From: an uncultured Bacilli bacterium
GTDB lineage: Bacteria > Bacillota_I > Bacilli_A > RF39 > UBA660
Assembly (NCBI GenBank): GCA_944371995.1
Contig: CALVYD010000001.1
Coordinates: 39,254 to 103,253 of the forward strand
Direction of reading: 5' to 3'
DNA: 64,000 nucleotides
Positions 34,932 to 43,932 of this stretch are shown here, one piece after another. The notes under the pieces were generated by a model. That model saw nothing but the letters and a program-made list of their open reading frames with translations, ran no database searches and was not told the origin of the DNA. Position numbers and translations under genes: made by a program. Each line of letters opens with the position of its first letter. The first letter of the stretch is position 1.

Positions 34932-36722
34932 CTAAAATCCACCACTAGAACCGAAAGAGTCTAACTCTTCTTTAGTAACCGCAATATTAATACGCATTCG
35001 CCTATTACCACAAACAAATAACGCCTCACCTTGAGAATATCTCTTTATACTCTCCTTTTCACTATCATTTAAATCAATTAATAAACTTAAATCTTCAACT
35101 GCCTGTTTCTTAAGTCCCATGACTAAATAATAAGATGCATTATCGAAAATTGCCTTACCATGCATAATAACACCAGGATCAGCAAAATCACTAGGCTGTT
35201 GAGTAATAATAATAGTACCAGTATTATACTTACGAGCACGTCTTTGTACTTGTGCAAGGAACTCCGCACCAAGAACATTATTAGCACCAAGTAATACATG
35301 TGCTTCATCTACCATTAATATCGTATCCACATTAAAGTCCAGGCAAAGTCCCCAGGCATACTTCAATACATTAAAGAACAAGGCATTACGAATATTAGAA
35401 TCTGTATTCATTAACTCTTTAATATTAAATACCATAAAATCACTATCACGACTCAGTGTAGTATGACCATCAAAATAAAAACGTAATTCCTTAGTAATTG
35501 GACGAATCTTTAATTCTAGTCTCTCCATAATATCACGTTCTTGAGTCTGTTCCGTCATAGACATCAAGCGACCTTTAATAGTAGCATATACATCAGAAAA
35601 TGTCGGATAATCGTTAGAAGTAAATTTAGAAAAATCTGTATTAAAATCAATTCCAAAACGCTTATAAGTATCTTGTGCAATCTCACTGAACATTGTTAAA
35701 ACATCTTCTGTAATCGTTGGATCATAATATTTTAGAAATGCTTTTAAAAATTGTAAAGTACGAGTTAAAACAGTATAACCAAGTCCTTGTTTAATTTCTT
35801 CTTCATCCGCATCAATAACAATTTCAAGAGGGTTAATTAAACCAAATTCTCCACCTTTACCAATATCAACCGTATCTCCACCATAAGTCTGAGTAATTTC
35901 ACGCAACTCATCTTCTGGATCAATCGCAACAATTTGACAACCATTACGAATGTGAGTACGAAGCATAACTTTAGCAGCAGTAGACTTACCAGAACCAGAA
36001 GTACCAAGAATAATCATATTTGCATTATTTCTATTATTCTCTTTACGAATCTTATATAAAAATTGATTAAATAAAATGACTCCTCCAGAAAAATCTACTC
36101 CAAGTAAAGTAGAAAGTCCAGGATCCTTAATACTATCAAAGATAAATGGATACATAGCTGCAATAGTAACAGATGGAATTGGAGTACCAATTCGTTGTTC
36201 AATATCTTGTGGAGGAAAAATTGGCAAAATACTCTTCAATACTTTTTCTTGTTCAAAACGAAGTGAAATTGCTTTTAATTCCATCGCATCCAAATAATTC
36301 TTAACATTAACTTTCTTTAACTCTAAGTCTTCCTTAGTATCAGCAGTAATCATAATATGCATTTGAAAATCAAAGATACGAGCTTGACTACCAGCAAGCA
36401 TTGAAGTAAAATACTCCAAACTCTCAGCATCTTGACGATATCTCTCACGCATAGTTTGATCACGCTCACGCTGATATTTTTCCTTTAAATCTGCAACTTC
36501 TCTATTTAACATTTTAGACATAGTTTGAAAAGGAACTGGTATATGTTTAACAACAACTTTAATACCAGGCATATTTGTTAAAGATGATAAATATCCAGGA
36601 ACAATATACTTAGGATAAGAAACAACTGTCAAAATAGTTGCATACTTATCACTAATAAAGAAATCACTAGGATGAAACTCAAGTCCTTTAGGAGCAAGTT
36701 GGCTTCTAATACTAGTACTCAT
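34932..36722 (-). CDS. VirB4/TraE-type ATPase (C-terminal part and motor domain)
   Basis: A 596-residue VirB4-family ATPase: a VirB4-typical coiled-coil region at about 70-165, Walker A GTSGSGKST at 240-248, Walker B ILMVDEAHVLL near 465 and a TIIITQQPSDF motif near 505. It powers pilus subunit handling and substrate transport at the inner face of the membrane. Its start overlaps the previous gene by four bases (ATGA). The N-terminal piece of VirB4 seems to be encoded by that gene (36719-37270), making this a two-part VirB4. Confidence 0.93.
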   Translation of the reverse strand: MSTSIRSQLAPKGLEFHPSDFFISDKYATILTVVSYPKYIVPGYLSSLTNMPGIKVVVKHIPVPFQTMSKMLNREVADLKEKYQRERDQTMRERYRQDAESLEYFTSMLAGSQARIFDFQMHIMITADTKEDLELKKVNVKNYLDAMELKAISLRFEQEKVLKSILPIFPPQDIEQRIGTPIPSVTIAAMYPFIFDSIKDPGLSTLLGVDFSGGVILFNQFLYKIRKENNRNNANMIILGTSGSGKSTAAKVMLRTHIRNGCQIVAIDPEDELREITQTYGGDTVDIGKGGEFGLINPLEIVIDADEEEIKQGLGYTVLTRTLQFLKAFLKYYDPTITEDVLTMFSEIAQDTYKRFGIDFNTDFSKFTSNDYPTFSDVYATIKGRLMSMTEQTQERDIMERLELKIRPITKELRFYFDGHTTLSRDSDFMVFNIKELMNTDSNIRNALFFNVLKYAWGLCLDFNVDTILMVDEAHVLLGANNVLGAEFLAQVQRRARKYNTGTIIITQQPSDFADPGVIMHGKAIFDNASYYLVMGLKKQAVEDLSLLIDLNDSEKESIKRYSQGEALFVCGNRRMRINIAVTKEELDSFGSSGGF

Positions 36723-37270
36723 ACAGGCATCACCGTCCCAAATTCAGTAGTATTTCCCCCATTCAAGAAATTATCTAAAATAATTCTTAAGTCGTCATTA
36801 CTAGTTTGAGCAGCATTAAGCCCGCAACTAGCAAGACCATTAATCAACATACGAACTTTCTTCTGTACAATATCAGGATCTTTTTCTTTAAATAAGAAAT
36901 AATATTCTGTATCAACAATATTATTATTAATAAAAGTATTACCCTTATCAATATCCTGCATAATTAATTTACGTATAGCAGGAGACTGAGTCTCATTATA
37001 TAAAAGTTGAAGTTGAGACATATATACAGAAATATCAACAGGTCTATCTGCAACAACTAACCAAAACTCAAAATCAATCATATTATAAAAATTCTTTAAA
37101 CTAATTAACACATTATCTTGTGATTGCGCATCGAGAATAAAGATATTTCGAGGAGAAATTTTAACTCCAGATACCTTTAAATTATCATAAGTAACAATCA
37201 TTCCATTTTGAATAGATTTTACAGGAAGCCAGTTCTCAGTAAAATTACTTCCAGTGATTTTCTTTGCCAT
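36719..37270 (-). CDS. Separate N-terminal domain of VirB4
   Basis: A 183-residue cytoplasmic protein. It starts with SIQNGMIVTYDNLKVSGVKISPRNIF, and goes on with ISLKNFYNMIDFEFWLVVADRPVDI. This is the order found at the very N-terminus of Gram-positive VirB4/TrsE ATPases. With the ATGA overlap to the ATPase gene, it is best read as the split-off N-terminal domain. Its start overlaps the PrgI-like gene by 26 bases, another sign of translation coupling. Confidence 0.75.
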   Translation of the reverse strand: MAKKITGSNFTENWLPVKSIQNGMIVTYDNLKVSGVKISPRNIFILDAQSQDNVLISLKNFYNMIDFEFWLVVADRPVDISVYMSQLQLLYNETQSPAIRKLIMQDIDKGNTFINNNIVDTEYYFLFKEKDPDIVQKKVRMLINGLASCGLNAAQTSNDDLRIILDNFLNGGNTTEFGTVMPV

Positions 37271-37562
37271 TCATGAAACACCAACCTTTCCAATAGTACT
37301 TTTGATTTGTAGTACAAAACTCATATAACTCTATAATAATAGTCAAAATATTATGATAGTAAGGAACCGGTGTAACCAAAAGTCCACAAATAACAGCAGG
37401 ACTTACAACTAAAATAGTAAGCCAAGTATTAGTAAGTGGCATAAAAGCAAGTAAAATAACAGTAACTAGCACCCCGGATAAAAATAAAATCAAATCGAAA
37501 GGCCGAAATAATCCAAGGATTAATTGACCTCTCTTAGTATTAGCAGGTATTAAATAATTCAC
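37245..37562 (-). CDS. PrgI/VirB3-like membrane protein
   Basis: A 105-residue protein: short head with IPANTKRGQLILGLFRPFDL, two transmembrane helices (24-42 and 48-68) and a C-terminal cytosolic tail. Size, topology and its place just ahead of VirB4 match PrgI of Gram-positive conjugation systems, the counterpart of VirB3. GTG start. It follows the VirB6-like gene by 26 bases. Confidence 0.78.
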   Translation of the reverse strand: MNYLIPANTKRGQLILGLFRPFDLILFLSGVLVTVILLAFMPLTNTWLTILVVSPAVICGLLVTPVPYYHNILTIIIELYEFCTTNQKYYWKGWCFMNGKENHWK

Positions 37563-37588
37563 TATATATCACACTCTCTTTCATTCTA

Positions 37589-39703
37589 CTATCTACCACC
37601 GGCAGAAGGAGTATCTCTATCACGGTCTGGATTATCATGCATAGCATTAGTTGGTCCATTCGAAAACTTAGTAGGATCCCAGCGATTATCAGCATGTGGT
37701 TGATAATTATCACCACTATTACTTCTCCAATCACTTGGACGACCAAAGATTTTATCAGAAACAGTTTGATGTTCATCACGACGATTAGAAGTACGAACAT
37801 ACGCTCCAGTATTAGAGTCATAATGTCCTGCATGATAATCATCTCTATCTCTCGGATTATCTCCAAAGCCAACTCTTTCTCTAAGACTCCTATGATATTT
37901 TTCTTCAAAACTTGGAGAAATTCTATGAGAATCAGCAAATTTCTTAGCTTCTTCATAATGAGATTTAGCTTTAGCAGCACGCGTTTGAGCCGCACCCATT
38001 TTTTGATACATATCGTTTCGGATAATTTCATCTTGCTGCTCTCTAGAACCTGCCAGAATTAATCTATTATCTCTTGCATATTGAGCACGTTCATAATCAT
38101 CCATATTGCCTTGAGTAAAACGATTATATAAATCTTGAGTTCTAGATGCTTCATCATTAGCTGCAAACATATTATCCTTTGCCATTGCAACACCGTTAGC
38201 AGTAACACCATATAACTTACGTGCACGATTGATTCCAGCTTCTCTCATTAGTCGATCATTAATAGAATTAATTAGTCCTCCTTTTGCCTTTGGATCACCT
38301 GTTTTAATCTGCGCAGCTAAATCTGCGCCCGTCTGCCATGCAGGCGGTGCCTGTTTACCTTGTGCAGCAGCCATAGCACCAGCATTCATACTACTTAATG
38401 CTCCAGCCATAGCACCTGTTACTCCACCACCACCAACAAAAGTAGCAGCTCCACCCATAATTCCACTAAGACCAATATTAGTCATAGAACCTTTAAGTCC
38501 AAGTGCGTCCTTGATAAACTTAGGAGCCATTCTAGCAAAGAAGAATAAGCCTATCCAAATAAAAATAACAGATATAATACCAACCATTCCACCAGCTTGA
38601 TCAATAACAATACCATTAACCATCATATCTTGAATGATAAAAATAACAAAATATACAACAGCTAAACGTAAGAATAAATCAAGGTACGTAGATGTAAGAG
38701 CTTTTACCCAGGAAGCAAACATACCATCTTTTGCTGACTTTGGTTCAATATAACTAATAATTGGAATTGGTGCTAATAAACGAAGTATAGCAAGCTTAAT
38801 AGAACGAATCGCAATATCAATAGTAAAACCAACTAAAATAACCAAGAAAATTGCACCTACTACTAATGAAACAATAAAATTAAAAGAAAATACATACTTA
38901 GAGTCTCCAGCAATTAAATTAACAATTGGAACATTAGCCTGCCAATTAAGATTACATTTAGCTTTAACTATAGGATCACTTAATAAAGCAGCAGGAGAAA
39001 TATCCAATTGACTATAGGCATTAATAGCAGTTCTATGATTATCAGTTAAGTCCTGACCTTGACAATACCAATTTGTCTCCTCTGTTTCATCATCATTTTC
39101 TCTTTGATCTTCTGGAAGCATATTAATTCTTAAAAAACCTTTTAAAATCGTAGAAGCAAAAATATTAGCAGATTGCTCTAGCTTTTCCTGCTGAGTCGCC
39201 GAACCAGAATCTGAAGGATCATCAGCTTCATCTGTCGTACCTAATATTAATCTACCTAAGGTATTTCCAGACAATATACGATCTTGTAAAGAATATAAAG
39301 TACCAAATAACAATCCATTATTATTAATATATTTTTCGTAAGAATTAGCATTCTGTACATCAGGAATATTAATAGGAACAATAACAGCAAGCATAATTAA
39401 GGCAACAACAACTCTAGTAATAATACTACCAAAGCCACCTTCTTTACCGCTAGTAAACTTCTCTGGATCCATAATTCCTTGTAAAATAGAAACAGCTAAT
39501 TTAAAAATCATAAATACGCCAATAATTAGTTGGATTCTTCCGTAAAAATTCTTTATTGTTTCATTCTCAAATAATTGTGCACTAGAAACATTAAAGAAAA
39601 TTTGATACATCATTCCTAGCAAAAAATAAACACAAAAATTAAGAGAAGACCCTATAGTTCTAAGTAAATTTCCAACAACACCAGGCTCCAAATTATCTGT
39701 CAC
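37589..39703 (-). CDS. VirB6/TrbL-like polytopic channel protein
   Basis: A 704-residue protein: two N-terminal helices (about 18-38 and 55-75), one near 90-110, an extracellular Cys-containing loop, four or so helices between 270 and 400 (FIVSLVVGAIFLVILVGF, LAILRLLAPIPIISYIEP), then a Gly/Ala-rich segment and a long charged cytosolic tail rich in Arg, Asp and Asn. The RLLAPIPIISYIEPKS segment is a hallmark of TrbL/VirB6-type proteins of Bacillota. It would form the membrane channel base. GTG start with GGAGGTGA upstream. Confidence 0.88.
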   Translation of the reverse strand: MTDNLEPGVVGNLLRTIGSSLNFCVYFLLGMMYQIFFNVSSAQLFENETIKNFYGRIQLIIGVFMIFKLAVSILQGIMDPEKFTSGKEGGFGSIITRVVVALIMLAVIVPINIPDVQNANSYEKYINNNGLLFGTLYSLQDRILSGNTLGRLILGTTDEADDPSDSGSATQQEKLEQSANIFASTILKGFLRINMLPEDQRENDDETEETNWYCQGQDLTDNHRTAINAYSQLDISPAALLSDPIVKAKCNLNWQANVPIVNLIAGDSKYVFSFNFIVSLVVGAIFLVILVGFTIDIAIRSIKLAILRLLAPIPIISYIEPKSAKDGMFASWVKALTSTYLDLFLRLAVVYFVIFIIQDMMVNGIVIDQAGGMVGIISVIFIWIGLFFFARMAPKFIKDALGLKGSMTNIGLSGIMGGAATFVGGGGVTGAMAGALSSMNAGAMAAAQGKQAPPAWQTGADLAAQIKTGDPKAKGGLINSINDRLMREAGINRARKLYGVTANGVAMAKDNMFAANDEASRTQDLYNRFTQGNMDDYERAQYARDNRLILAGSREQQDEIIRNDMYQKMGAAQTRAAKAKSHYEEAKKFADSHRISPSFEEKYHRSLRERVGFGDNPRDRDDYHAGHYDSNTGAYVRTSNRRDEHQTVSDKIFGRPSDWRSNSGDNYQPHADNRWDPTKFSNGPTNAMHDNPDRDRDTPSAGGR

Positions 39704-39718
39704 TAGTAATCACCTCCA

Positions 39719-40912
39719 TCATTTTAGTAAACACAATTGTCCATCAGCAGTAAATCCAAGTAAATCTAACATTACACTAACTAAAGTTGGAACTAAGAAT
39801 AATGCGACTGCCAAAATAAGACGAATCATTAACTTTTTCTCAGCTTTCTTCATAGACTCATCATCACTAGCAATAATTGCTTTAGCAAAATCCAAACTAC
39901 TTAGAATAACAACCAGAATTGGACCTAAAATTTTAATATAATTTAATATCTGCTGTAATAACCAAGCAACAGACTCTTCTTTCTCAGGATCTCCTAAAAT
40001 ACCATTACAATCAGTAATCTGATTATAAGAATCTAAATCATCCCTTAAATCATCTAATGTAACAGAACCATCATCATCGGTATCAGGATCTCCATATCCA
40101 AGGTTCGCATAATTAGAACCATACTCTTGACCATCACCTGCACTAAATCCAGAGTTCATACAAGTATTACTAGAAGTAGATAAATCATAGGAATATCCAT
40201 TTTGACCATTACTGACACATCGATATATTCTATCAGGGCAAGTTAATGAATTAGAAGAAAAGATAGAATTAATCAAAGAATCATTTAATGAAATAGAAAA
40301 TCTTTCACTAGAATTGATAGAACCAGTAATAGAATTAGTAACACTTACATAATTAGCTCCATCAATAGACCATTCCTTAGTACCATCAGAAAATAATCTA
40401 AAATAAGGATATACGTAACTTTGACGATTATAAAAGGCTATAGAAGAACCAGCACAAGTAGATACTATCTTTTTAGACTTTATTCCCCTATCTTTAGCAT
40501 CCTCCGTCAAATTAATAGATGAACTCACATTATAACAATTACCAGTACATACATTTTGAGACAATGGATAAGGATATACAGTAACTCCCGATTCATTCTG
40601 CTGAACAAAAATAGATGGACAAGTAACTGTAGATTCATCAACAATAGAAGCATCATAAAACTTACTAGTAAAATTACTACTATGATACCAAGAAACACCC
40701 GTATTAGTAAAATTATCACCATCACCAAAAGGAAGTTTTACACTTCCATCTGAATAAATATGATATTTCAAATTTATTTGATTACCACTTACATCTGTAA
40801 ATTGATAATTACAACTTGCTACCTCATTACCTAAAGCACTCGTATTATATGGAATACAAATCAAACCAAAGATAAATAAAAGCAAAAACAAACGTAACCG
40901 TTTCACATGCAT
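39719..40912 (-). CDS. Secreted Cys-rich protein with C-terminal VirB2-like two-helix module
   Basis: About 397 residues: signal peptide (KRLRLFLLLFIFGLICIPY), a 270-residue extracellular domain with many Ser, Asn and about ten Cys, then an acidic linker and a C-terminal module of two transmembrane helices split by IIASDDESMKKAEKKLMIR. That loop is nearly the same in the 40991-41347 protein and similar in the 60337-61179 protein. A tip or anchor pilin is possible. Start may be ATG 40912 or GTG 40906; the GTG has the better distance to GGAG. It has its own promoter that overlaps the upstream gene's terminator. Confidence 0.75.
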   Translation of the reverse strand: MHVKRLRLFLLLFIFGLICIPYNTSALGNEVASCNYQFTDVSGNQINLKYHIYSDGSVKLPFGDGDNFTNTGVSWYHSSNFTSKFYDASIVDESTVTCPSIFVQQNESGVTVYPYPLSQNVCTGNCYNVSSSINLTEDAKDRGIKSKKIVSTCAGSSIAFYNRQSYVYPYFRLFSDGTKEWSIDGANYVSVTNSITGSINSSERFSISLNDSLINSIFSSNSLTCPDRIYRCVSNGQNGYSYDLSTSSNTCMNSGFSAGDGQEYGSNYANLGYGDPDTDDDGSVTLDDLRDDLDSYNQITDCNGILGDPEKEESVAWLLQQILNYIKILGPILVVILSSLDFAKAIIASDDESMKKAEKKLMIRLILAVALFLVPTLVSVMLDLLGFTADGQLCLLK

Positions 40913-40940
40913 CACTCCATATAAACATTTATACAGAATA

Positions 40941-40969
40941 AGTATAACAGAATAAAAAAAAAATAGCAA
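40941..40969 (-). promoter_or_regulatory. Likely promoter overlapping a terminator
   Basis: TTGCTA (40964-40969), 17-base spacer, TATACT (40941-40946) on the minus strand. The -35 lies inside the 3' arm of the terminator at 40954-40980. Confidence 0.45.
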
Positions 40970-40980
40970 ATATTTTGCTA
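40954..40980 (-). terminator. Internal terminator behind the VirB2-like gene
   Basis: Stem TAGCAAA/TTTGCTA (40964-40970 with 40974-40980), three-base loop, ten T on the minus strand. It would make the small pilin-like gene more abundant than the following machine genes. Confidence 0.8.
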
Positions 40981-40990
40981 CTTAAATTTC

Positions 40991-41347
40991 TTATTGAATA
41001 CTATTCCAACATTGAGCCCAGCCAGAAGTATTGGTTTCGTCTGAATCAGCACCAGTAGCCACTAAAGACATAATAATACTTACTAGAGTAGTAATAAAGA
41101 AAATAGCTACTGCATAAATACATCTTTTTATTAATCTACTTTGAGCCTGTTTTACTTCTTTATCATCACTAGAAATAACAGCCTTACCTAAATCAATAGT
41201 ACCAAAAACGATTAAAAGAATTGGAATACCTATTTGAACTATAGGAAAAACACCATTCTTTATAATTTTAACGATAGGTGTTAATCCACCACATGCATCA
41301 TCAATTGTAGCACCACCAACATCAGCTATCTGAAATAAATTTAACAT
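40991..41347 (-). CDS. VirB2/TrbC-like small membrane (pilin-like) protein
   Basis: A 118-residue protein: short extracytoplasmic head, helix 33-56, cytosolic loop VISSDDKEVKQAQSRLIKR (58-75), helix 76-97 and a short tail. Cys19 and Cys113 both lie outside and could form a disulfide. The layout is that of VirB2/TrbC pilins. The same module is found at the end of the 39719-40912 protein and the start of the 60337-61179 protein. GGAGAGG ribosome site. A terminator lies right behind the gene. Confidence 0.8.
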   Translation of the reverse strand: MLNLFQIADVGGATIDDACGGLTPIVKIIKNGVFPIVQIGIPILLIVFGTIDLGKAVISSDDKEVKQAQSRLIKRCIYAVAIFFITTLVSIIMSLVATGADSDETNTSGWAQCWNSIQ

Positions 41348-41402
41348 AACAACCTCTCCTTCAATGACTATATATTAAACTAAAATACTAAGTTTGTCAA
41401 CA

Positions 41403-42386
41403 TTATCTACGAAATAAACCAAATATTTTCCCTCCAGATTCCTTCTTTTCTTCAGGTTTATTAATTAATCCTAACCTCATTAAGAAATCATCAAAAACTG
41501 GATTTTTCTTCCTATCATCCAAAGGAGGCATATTATAAAATACTTTAGTTTTTGCTTCAAATTCAAAATCAGTAATATCTTTATTAGTAAGTAAACTCTT
41601 ATTTAAAACAATCTTCTTATGTTGAAGTTTGGAAAATATCATATTGTTTCTACGCATCAATTTATTAAGTTTAATAACCGATGGCTCTAACAAATATAAA
41701 ACATCACCGCACATAGAATCACCAGGAAAATCATTTAAATCAATCAATATAACAGCGGCACCAGAATATTTTATTAAAGTAGCATCTAATTGATCCGCAG
41801 TAATAGAAATCATATTCTTATCACCAAAATATTGAAAATCATTCTTGTTGATTTCTATAGCGATAATACTATCACCAAAACGAGCTTTTAACTCTTTTTT
41901 CAATATGTATACAAAGGTAGTAGCACCCGCATGCTCAGTAACATTTCTAATACCAAGAATATTAGAACCATTTTCTACTCTCTCCGTAATTGCAGTAGAA
42001 ACCTCATTTAACTGCTGAATATGAGCTACTTCCTTATAAGAATTAGGATGTTCTAATAAATATTTTATTCCCTCAATATTAGTAGTAAAATTATAAATTC
42101 CCATGGACACTAGTTTAGATAAAAAATTAGAGGTACATACATCCGTACCTTCTGGTAAAAAGAAAACTATTTTCTCAACATCAAGTCCCATGGCTATTAC
42201 TTGGAAATTTTTAATATTATGATAATCTTTTATAGCAGTAACATCCAAAACCATTTTATTATAAAAGAAATTTTTAAACATTTCTACTAATTCACTAGCT
42301 TCATATTCACCAGAAATGTTCTTAATAACATCTATATCTAAACCTGATAAAACATTTCGTTGCTCATTACTAACAATAACATTCAT
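41403..42386 (-). CDS. TadZ/CpaE-like protein with degenerate Walker A
   Basis: A 327-residue cytoplasmic protein: a receiver-like N-terminal domain (1-125), then a MinD/ParA-like fold whose P-loop reads GIRNVTEHAGATTF near 147-160. The usual GK(G/T)T lysine is missing, as in several TadZ/CpaE proteins, so ATP hydrolysis is doubtful. TadZ places Tad pili at the cell pole or envelope. Its place ahead of the pilin and TadA-C genes agrees. The C-terminus has a short basic tail (GGKIFGLFRR). Confidence 0.7.
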   Translation of the reverse strand: MNVIVSNEQRNVLSGLDIDVIKNISGEYEASELVEMFKNFFYNKMVLDVTAIKDYHNIKNFQVIAMGLDVEKIVFFLPEGTDVCTSNFLSKLVSMGIYNFTTNIEGIKYLLEHPNSYKEVAHIQQLNEVSTAITERVENGSNILGIRNVTEHAGATTFVYILKKELKARFGDSIIAIEINKNDFQYFGDKNMISITADQLDATLIKYSGAAVILIDLNDFPGDSMCGDVLYLLEPSVIKLNKLMRRNNMIFSKLQHKKIVLNKSLLTNKDITDFEFEAKTKVFYNMPPLDDRKKNPVFDDFLMRLGLINKPEEKKESGGKIFGLFRR

Positions 42387-42400
42387 GTAATCACCCTATT

Positions 42401-42850
42401 CTAATTAAATGGTGTAATCAACTTTGTATTACCAGAAACTTGAAAAATTCTTAAATTAGGCATAATTTTATTAATAATAGGAATATCAATATTAATTTGA
42501 GTAACTACTCTATAATAAACCTTATCTGCATTTTCTTGAACAGCACCTGCTTCTGCACCTACTTCAAATTCCTTATAGCAGTACCCTAAATGACAAGTAT
42601 AACCATCTCTAGTTAAATCAAAATCAGGTGCACTATAACCAATTTGACGTATATAATTATTTATTTTTTGAGCACAAGCACTAGATTCACTATCGCAATT
42701 ACCTTCATATTGTTCCATTGTAGTAATAATATAGTTTTTGACACGGAACGCTTTTGTGTAGTTTACATTAAATGCCAAATAACCACATACCAAAAGAAGG
42801 AAAACTACAATCATCGCTAAATTGACAATACCACCATAAGCATCCCGCAT
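42401..42850 (-). CDS. TadE-like pseudopilin
   Basis: A 149-residue protein: an N-terminal hydrophobic segment (8-28, GGIVNLAMIVVFLLLVCGYLAF) directly after a short charged head, and an extracellular domain with four Cys (C52, C58, C86, C91) that may pair. This is the layout of TadE/TadF pseudopilins, which are processed like type IV pilins. It follows the Flp-like pilin gene by 19 bases. Confidence 0.7.
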   Translation of the reverse strand: MRDAYGGIVNLAMIVVFLLLVCGYLAFNVNYTKAFRVKNYIITTMEQYEGNCDSESSACAQKINNYIRQIGYSAPDFDLTRDGYTCHLGYCYKEFEVGAEAGAVQENADKVYYRVVTQINIDIPIINKIMPNLRIFQVSGNTKLITPFN

Positions 42851-42869
42851 CTTCTACACCTGCCTTTTT

Positions 42870-43040
42870 TTATCTTCTTTCAACAATAATATATCCATTA
42901 TAATCACCAGAAATATTACCCCATTGTTTATTAATAGCTTGTTGGATAGTTGGCCACATAATCCAGAAAAATCCAATAATTGCTGCTATTGCAATAAGAG
43001 TAATAACTGTTAAGTTTAATTCACCTGTTGCTGCTTTCAT
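42870..43040 (-). CDS. Flp-like major pilin (56 residues)
   Basis: A 56-codon gene in the gap between TadC and the TadE-like gene. It reads MKAATGELNLTVITLIAIAA, then IIGFFWIMWP, a QQAINKQW segment and a short tail ending in VERR. The head, a Gly-Glu pair before one 24-residue hydrophobic helix, and the small size match Flp/Fap pilins. The position next to tadABC and a dedicated promoter at 43088-43116 support it. AAAGGA lies 13 bases upstream of the ATG, longer than usual. No prepilin peptidase gene is in the window, so processing needs a distant gene. Confidence 0.78.
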   Translation of the reverse strand: MKAATGELNLTVITLIAIAAIIGFFWIMWPTIQQAINKQWGNISGDYNGYIIVERR

Positions 43041-43065
43041 CTAAAAACACACATCCTTTCTCTAT

Positions 43066-43082
43066 TGTATATATGATATACA
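43066..43082. promoter_or_regulatory. Palindrome at the pilin promoter start site
   Basis: TGTATAT-ATG-ATATACA, a perfect 7-3-7 inverted repeat that covers the expected transcription start of the Flp-like gene. A candidate operator; it could also fold in the mRNA leader. Confidence 0.55.
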
Positions 43083-43087
43083 TTTAT

Positions 43088-43116
43088 ATTATAACAAGAT
43101 AACTTATATTTAACAA
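43088..43116 (-). promoter_or_regulatory. Promoter of the Flp-like pilin gene
   Basis: TTGTTA (43111-43116), 17-base spacer, TATAAT (43088-43093) on the minus strand, about 40 bases upstream of the pilin start codon. Confidence 0.8.
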
Positions 43117-43146
43117 TATATTTTAAAATATTTTACAATTCAAATT

Positions 43147-43932
43147 TTACATATTAAACATCATCATCATAGAAATTAAGATAACAACCATAGTACCAGC
43201 ACCAGTTACAACAAGCATAACCATTGTCTGATTTTCCATATGATTTAGACGCTCTTTATATTTAGTCTCACGAGCTTTATTTTGTAAATTAGAAACCGTT
43301 CTAGAAAACATCATCAAACGTTCTTGCTTTCTTTCTTGAGAACCAAGTCCAAGACGATATAGTAGACGCATCATACGCATAGAATCTCTAACTGGATACG
43401 TATTAGCAAATTCCATATAAGGATCAATAGTAGAATCTCCGGAATTAATACGTTCAATTAATTTTCGAAGTCCTGGTTTAAAAATCTCTGGCGCATCATC
43501 GATAGACTTACCTAAAGCAACGGGAACTGTATAATGCTGAATTAAAATTTCCAAACTCTTTAAATAGTATGGCAACATAACGTCAATATCATGCAAATGA
43601 GCTTTATAAAAAGACTTCAAATTCATATATGGCATTTTAAAAATTAATGCTGCAACTACAATACAAAATACTACATTAAGAAAAGATAATTGATTTAAAA
43701 ATATAAATAAAAAGACGATACCTGCAATCAAAGCATAAAAAATTCTTTTTCTAAATAATTGATTAGGATCTACATCTTCACCATATCTAGCATATACTAA
43801 AAAGTCATAATCCTCTTCTCTTAAAATATTAAAATATTTTTCATTATCTGCAATAAACTTATTTTTATCAATAGTATTATTATATATCAGAATAAATATA
43901 ATAATAGCACCAACAACAACTATCTCTACCAT
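43147..43932 (-). CDS. TadC-type pilus membrane protein
   Basis: A 261-residue protein with a T2SSF-type fold: helices at about 3-17, 68-88 and 95-110, then a cytosolic domain (YYLKSLEILIQHYTVPVALGKSIDDAPEIF) and a C-terminal helix near 240-258. It forms the platform with TadB. Its start overlaps the TadB stop by one base, the usual tadB-tadC coupling. Confidence 0.82.
   Translation of the reverse strand: MVEIVVVGAIIIFILIYNNTIDKNKFIADNEKYFNILREEDYDFLVYARYGEDVDPNQLFRKRIFYALIAGIVFLFIFLNQLSFLNVVFCIVVAALIFKMPYMNLKSFYKAHLHDIDVMLPYYLKSLEILIQHYTVPVALGKSIDDAPEIFKPGLRKLIERINSGDSTIDPYMEFANTYPVRDSMRMMRLLYRLGLGSQERKQERLMMFSRTVSNLQNKARETKYKERLNHMENQTMVMLVVTGAGTMVVILISMMMMFNM

Noticed and set aside
37540..38031. 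163-residue hydrophobic frame on the minus strand
   Set aside because: It is a shifted-frame shadow of the charged tail of the VirB6-like gene; composition is Ile/Leu/Met noise.
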